From: Campylorhamphus procurvoides
Lineage: Eukaryota; Chordata; Aves; Passeriformes; Dendrocolaptidae
Assembly (NCBI GenBank): GCA_013396655.1
Contig: WBMV01002651.1
Span: 558,001 to 622,000 of the forward strand
Reading direction: 5' to 3'
Length of the DNA: 64,000 nt
Positions 59,709-64,000 of this stretch are shown here, in pieces (position 1 is the stretch's first letter; every line of letters starts with the position of its first letter). The translations under genes and the position numbers were made by a program. The notes beneath the pieces are model-generated. The model saw only the letters and a program-made list of their open reading frames with translations. It ran no database searches and was not told the DNA's origin.

Positions 59709-62700
59709 ATATATCCGTTGTATATCACTGTAAGTGTATATCATTGTAAATGTATATCACTTACATCCTTTAATGTCAATCAGACAACAAAAGCCCAAGG
59801 CATGCAAATATTGAAGCTCCTGTGAGAAGGAATGTCATCCTGCCCCATTTTCATCTCTTTCCTCACAAGGGAGGGCTGGAGCTGGTGGGAAAATAGTGCT
59901 AAGCAGGGTACAGAATAACAGAAAAATCCGCAGTGGAAGCATGTGGATATCAAGTGAAGACTCCACAGTTATGCTAGAGAAGGGCCCCAAGAGTGCATAC
60001 CCTGCTAGAGGTAGGATGAATGTGGTATAGACAGAATGATGCACTCCAAGCACTAGCAGAGATGTGAGTTTCTCAAGCATATTTTCCACCCAAATTAGAG
60101 GCAAGTGTTTGGAGCAACTTCTCTGTGCATATGATGGGATATCTGTTTCCCAAGCCCAAGTCTGAGAACACAAATCTTGATACGCTAGAGGATATCAGAC
60201 ACAGTCCCCAAGATGCTGGCAGTCAGGTACCAGTGATTGCATCCAGTGGAGCCTTCCTGGGGGCTGTTCACTGTAGGAACACTCCAGCTCGGCTCCTCTT
60301 CTTGCCACAGAACACAGAAAGCGTAGACAAGTGATAGCACAGCACATCAGCTGATGTTCCTACTGCTGCTAATGAGCAGATGAAAAAACTTAAAATATGG
60401 CCCACTTTAAAACTGATATAAAGGGGTTTACTCACATAAGTATTCCAATGTATTAAAATGGGATTGCTCATGTGAATGCATCAGGTCTTACGCAAAGTTT
60501 GGGGTACTTTTCTTTCCACATATGAGGCTTTAATGTTACTACTGTTGTCTTTTCTTACAAAGATACACAGATTTTTCGTGTGGCATGTCATATGGTCACC
60601 TCTTTCTAGTTAGGTTTTATAAATACTCCTTTACATAGATAATGGTTTTGATATCATTTGCCTCTTTTACTGTATCATTGCGAATGTCTGCATTTCTTTC
60701 AAACTGATAAGAGTGTTTTTATTGCAGTTCATTTTATTGACTATATTAGAATGAGTCACAAACATATCTCATGTACAATTTCCTCTTATATCAATAAATT
60801 CTTATTCCTTTTAATCACTTTGTATGACTGCTTGTTTTCTCAAATCTAGTGTATTTTGTTTCTTGCTTTTATCTTTTTCTTTTGTAGATATTGCTGACCT
60901 TCATCGAAATGCTGTTCTCATAATCAGGTAATATAACCACAAAATTTAAGCTTCTTCCTGGCTTTATCCTTTTTCAGGTATGAAGAATGAGCTCCCTTTA
61001 ATCTATAGCCACCAGTATAATCATTCGAGTCCATGCACTGGAGATAATGGGGAGCTTTTCTGTGCCTGAGGGAACCGACATACAAGGGAGTGAGGGAAGT
61101 TGAAAAGAAGAACTGCAATAAGAGAGTTTGACAAACTTTTTCAAAGGACAGTGATGGTGGTCTGTTCACTCTCTTCTATTTAATAATCAGCTGGAAGTGG
61201 ACTTTGCCATGGTTCTTGCTCAAGCTCTGAGTTTCCTTTGAATTAATTGCTATAGCTCACAGCCTTATTATTAATGTGTACTTTGTCACTGATAATCCAA
61301 ATCACATGTGTTATACCTGCTCCTTGCCTCAAAGTCCCATTAAATCTATGAAGATGGATGTGTATATTTCCAGTGTACCTGCATATTTGCGTAAGACTGT
61401 TTGCAAACTCATGGCCAGTAGCCCTGACTTCAAAAATTATTACTCACTGTCTTCCATGCAATGGACTTTCAAAAGCATATAGAAAAGGAAGTGAACATTT
61501 TTTGAATGGACATTTACATATACTGTTCTGAAATATTTGTCGATGTTTAAAGTGTTTATAGAACTTCAATACATAAAACACAAATTCATGTACAAATAAT
61601 ACAAAAACTTTCAATATAGACTCCAGACAGCAAAGAAGAACGCAAATATTCTGACTCAGGTGAATTCCACTATATAAATCATTACCATTAAGTAATGGAT
61701 GAATTGATGATCTCAGACTTGTTCCTGCTGGACAGTTCACACCGTCATACAAAAGAAATCATTATCCTATTGCTTTATAAAGTTGTGAGAGAGATGATGA
61801 ACAGGGCAGGTAAAATAATTGAACTATACCTTGTCTTTAAAACAAGGCAGCAGCTAATTAACAAGATACCGTGGTGGTAACTTTTACCCCCACTGTCCTT
61901 GCATGACCTCTTTAGGTTGAAAAAGAGAATTTTTAAAGTATTTGAAACAGAATCAAAATTTCCAAACAGGTTTCTGCAATTCCTATATGAAGCTGATAAT
62001 TTTCGTGACAGAATTTTATACCAAATGTTTTCTGAAACCTTTACTGGTGACAGGAAAATGAGGTCCTTTTCACAAGCAACCTGACCCTTGGAAAAAAATA
62101 AGTTAATTAACAAAAACAAAAGTAACAATACACAAGAATGCAGCATTAATTAAATAACTCACATGGGAGCAAAACCAGACTCCTCTATGCATCAGTTTAA
62201 GTAGTGTTTTGTCTTACTGACTACAGATTTGGGAAGCACTTTATTTCCCTCTTTATATTGGCTTTTGATATACTCCCATATTTTTCTCATACACCTTGTT
62301 CAACATTCTCCTCTTACTGCCAAGAAACCTGGAGTTTGTTCAGTTCTTCACTGAAGAACAGGTTTTCTTGACTTCTGAAGGGTTTTGCTACTTTCCTGTG
62401 GATTCTTTAATAAAGACTTTAATAAAATTAATTCCTTCCCTTTTTACCCCAAAGCCTTGTCATGTTATAGCACTTTTTATTTATTTGACAAGATTTCTCC
62501 TTGACAAATGCATGGCCTCAGTCATAACCCATGTACTTATTCTTTACAGGGCCAGAAATCAACTCTTCAACTCTTCTCCTCTCTAAAGTATAAACCAGAT
62601 GTGAAGTTTTTCATTAATGATTAACAGTTTTTTTCATCCTTATTATTATGGCAGTCTTCAAGGAACTGAAAACATGAGAATATGACATGAAATGTGAGGT

Positions 62701-64000
62701 TTGAACATTCTTCTGAGAGCTGTCAATAAAAAATCAGCTCAAGTATAGTGTAGGAGTGTCATTAAAACCTTTAAAAATCCCTGATTTCTTATCTGTCTGA
62801 TGACCTTGTCTTAGAAGACAGGACAAAAAAAGAATTTGAGCATCTGTGTCAAGAAAAGGTCAAACAGAACTCACTTCTGGCTGGCCACTGCAAAGCTAGA
62901 AGTTATTGCTATCTCAATGACCCTTTGCTCAGCATGGCATTGATGAAACATCAGACAACCAGTGAAGATCCGCAGCAGAGTGGAACTGCGTAACCAGATA
63001 TTGATAAAGCATGATGAGTAATAGAAAAATGAAACAGATTAGTCTTATTTGTAACAATTCGTGAATTACCTGGAAACTTGTAATACGATTAAGAAAAGAA
63101 TTCATGAAGAATCCTGATCATATCTGTTTCATTTAGTAGTTTCTTCTCCAAACACTGTTTTCCCACTGGGAAATTCCCTCAGGGGTTATTATAAAACCAC
63201 CTCCCTCTCCTTTCATAGTATTACTGTTCCCACGCATTTTCATAACCTTCTCCCCAGGCATCACTCCTGAGAATGTGAGTAGGAAAAACAGAGCAACAAT
63301 AAAGCCAGAAGGACTTCTTGCTCCCCCATGAAAAACAAAGAATAGCAACACATATAGAAGATCCCTCTCACTTTCTTGCAGAATAAAACTAACAAATACA
63401 AAGTTGTGCGCTGGACTGCTCTCCTCAGTTCCTCTTAAAGAAATAAAATTGCATCAGTAATGACGTCCTGCCTTGTCACTTAGTACATTCTCAAAAACAT
63501 GCTATTGTTACTAAGAATCATATAGAGCAAAAGTAATATGGCAATAAACAGCCCTTATGGGTTTTGGCACAATTTCATCCTTGAGAATTCTCCTTCAGGG
63601 GCGCCCCAAGCAGACATTCATGCAAAGAATAAGAGTGCTGGAGACAGAGTATCACATCTGCTGCAGTTTATATCCCATACAGCACTGGCAAAGAGGCACA
63701 AAGATGGAAATATGCAGAGAAGGAAATGTGGAAGTTTCGAGTGGAATTTAGGAGAAGAGGCAATTCAGGTGTGATTTTAGGCCTCCTGTGGATGCATGTT
63801 GGCTGGCAGCCATGTACCTGTAATCTTCTTCTCCCCTTTCACCAGACCAGCACTAGATTAATTCTCATGTCTGTTGTTGTCAGGTTTATGAATTACCTCA
63901 TTAGTTCCTGTGAGTCTGCATTCTTCCATTCAGTGTGTGAGAACAAATAAGTAAAGACAAAACGAAGACAAAAATTCCATAGCAGCCTGGAATTCATTTG
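59709..64000. other. Unassigned non-coding DNA
   Basis: No transposon recognised. Just after the CR1 piece a short imperfect repeat (GTATATCACTGTAA / GTATATCATTGTAA / GTATATCACTTACA) occurs at about 59719-59765. Frames at 59835-60173 (minus), 61775-62146 (minus) and 62296-62586 (plus) have no recognisable domain. Two weak acceptor-plus-frame coincidences (near 61089 on minus and 61916 on plus) are discussed under rejected items. Confidence 0.5.

Noticed and set aside
60924..61094. Minus-strand exon look-alike after a long pyrimidine tract ending CCCTCAG (near 61089)
   Set aside because: The acceptor tract is good, but I find no consensus donor before the stop, no poly(A) context and no recognisable protein.
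61916..62084. Plus-strand terminal-exon look-alike: acceptor GACCTCTTTAG followed by 55 open codons and a stop
   Set aside because: The acceptor is fair, but AT-rich short frames after AG are common. The minus strand is also open (61775-62146), and no upstream exon is evident.
62296..62586. 96-codon plus frame rich in Leu/Phe/Ile
   Set aside because: It is T-rich low-complexity sequence producing hydrophobic codons; no splice sites or recognisable membrane protein.

Overview
This window looks like non-coding chromosomal DNA from a bird, probably a neoavian bird and most likely a songbird. The evidence is the repeat content. At least twelve pieces of CR1 LINE are present, several ending in the diagnostic tail (tandem ATTCTATG-like, or its complement CACAGAATCATAGAAT). 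There are also several LTR families that I recognise as avian endogenous retrovirus (ERV) LTRs. The DNA is AT-rich overall, with no bacterial-style gene packing, no long host ORF, and no rRNA, tRNA or CRISPR array. Most long open frames are shadows of LTR or CR1 sequence.

Layout. 1-5.1 kb: unassigned AT-rich DNA. 5.1-5.6 kb: a TATA-containing, CpG-bearing segment that resembles an LTR and holds a single N. 5.6-11.5 kb: unassigned, with one weak exon candidate on + (8906-9081). 11.5-15.1 kb: two solo LTRs of one family in opposite orientation, each with its own 5-bp target-site duplication. The left one carries a 515-bp direct duplication on either side of a single N and the right one a 14-bp duplication around another N, so both look like assembly joins. 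17.35-18.29 kb: an ERV LTR on the minus strand. 21.84-22.12 kb: the best protein-coding exon candidate (minus strand, 92 codons, plausible splice sites). 22.7-30.6 kb: CR1 pieces, a 5'-truncated LTR joined directly to a CR1 piece (25.05 kb), and the 3' part of another LTR (28.7-29.1 kb). 33.2-33.8 kb: a near-full-length ERVL-like LTR. 33.9-42.2 kb: a dense cluster of CR1 copies, with a TATA/AATAAA-bearing LTR inside it (39.0-39.9 kb). 45.3 kb: a second, weaker minus-strand exon candidate. 49.77-50.12 kb: a compact CpG-preserved solo LTR on minus. 50-64 kb: mostly unassigned DNA with one CR1 piece at 59.5 kb.

How it fits together. The simplest reading is intergenic or long-intron DNA colonised by CR1 and solo LTRs, with perhaps one or two exons of an unidentified minus-strand gene. 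The two minus-strand exon candidates do not have directly compatible splice phases, so if both are real another exon lies between them. I found no convincing novel biological system. The most useful leads are the inverted solo-LTR pair with its assembly defects, the exon candidates, and two stretches that read like conserved non-coding elements.
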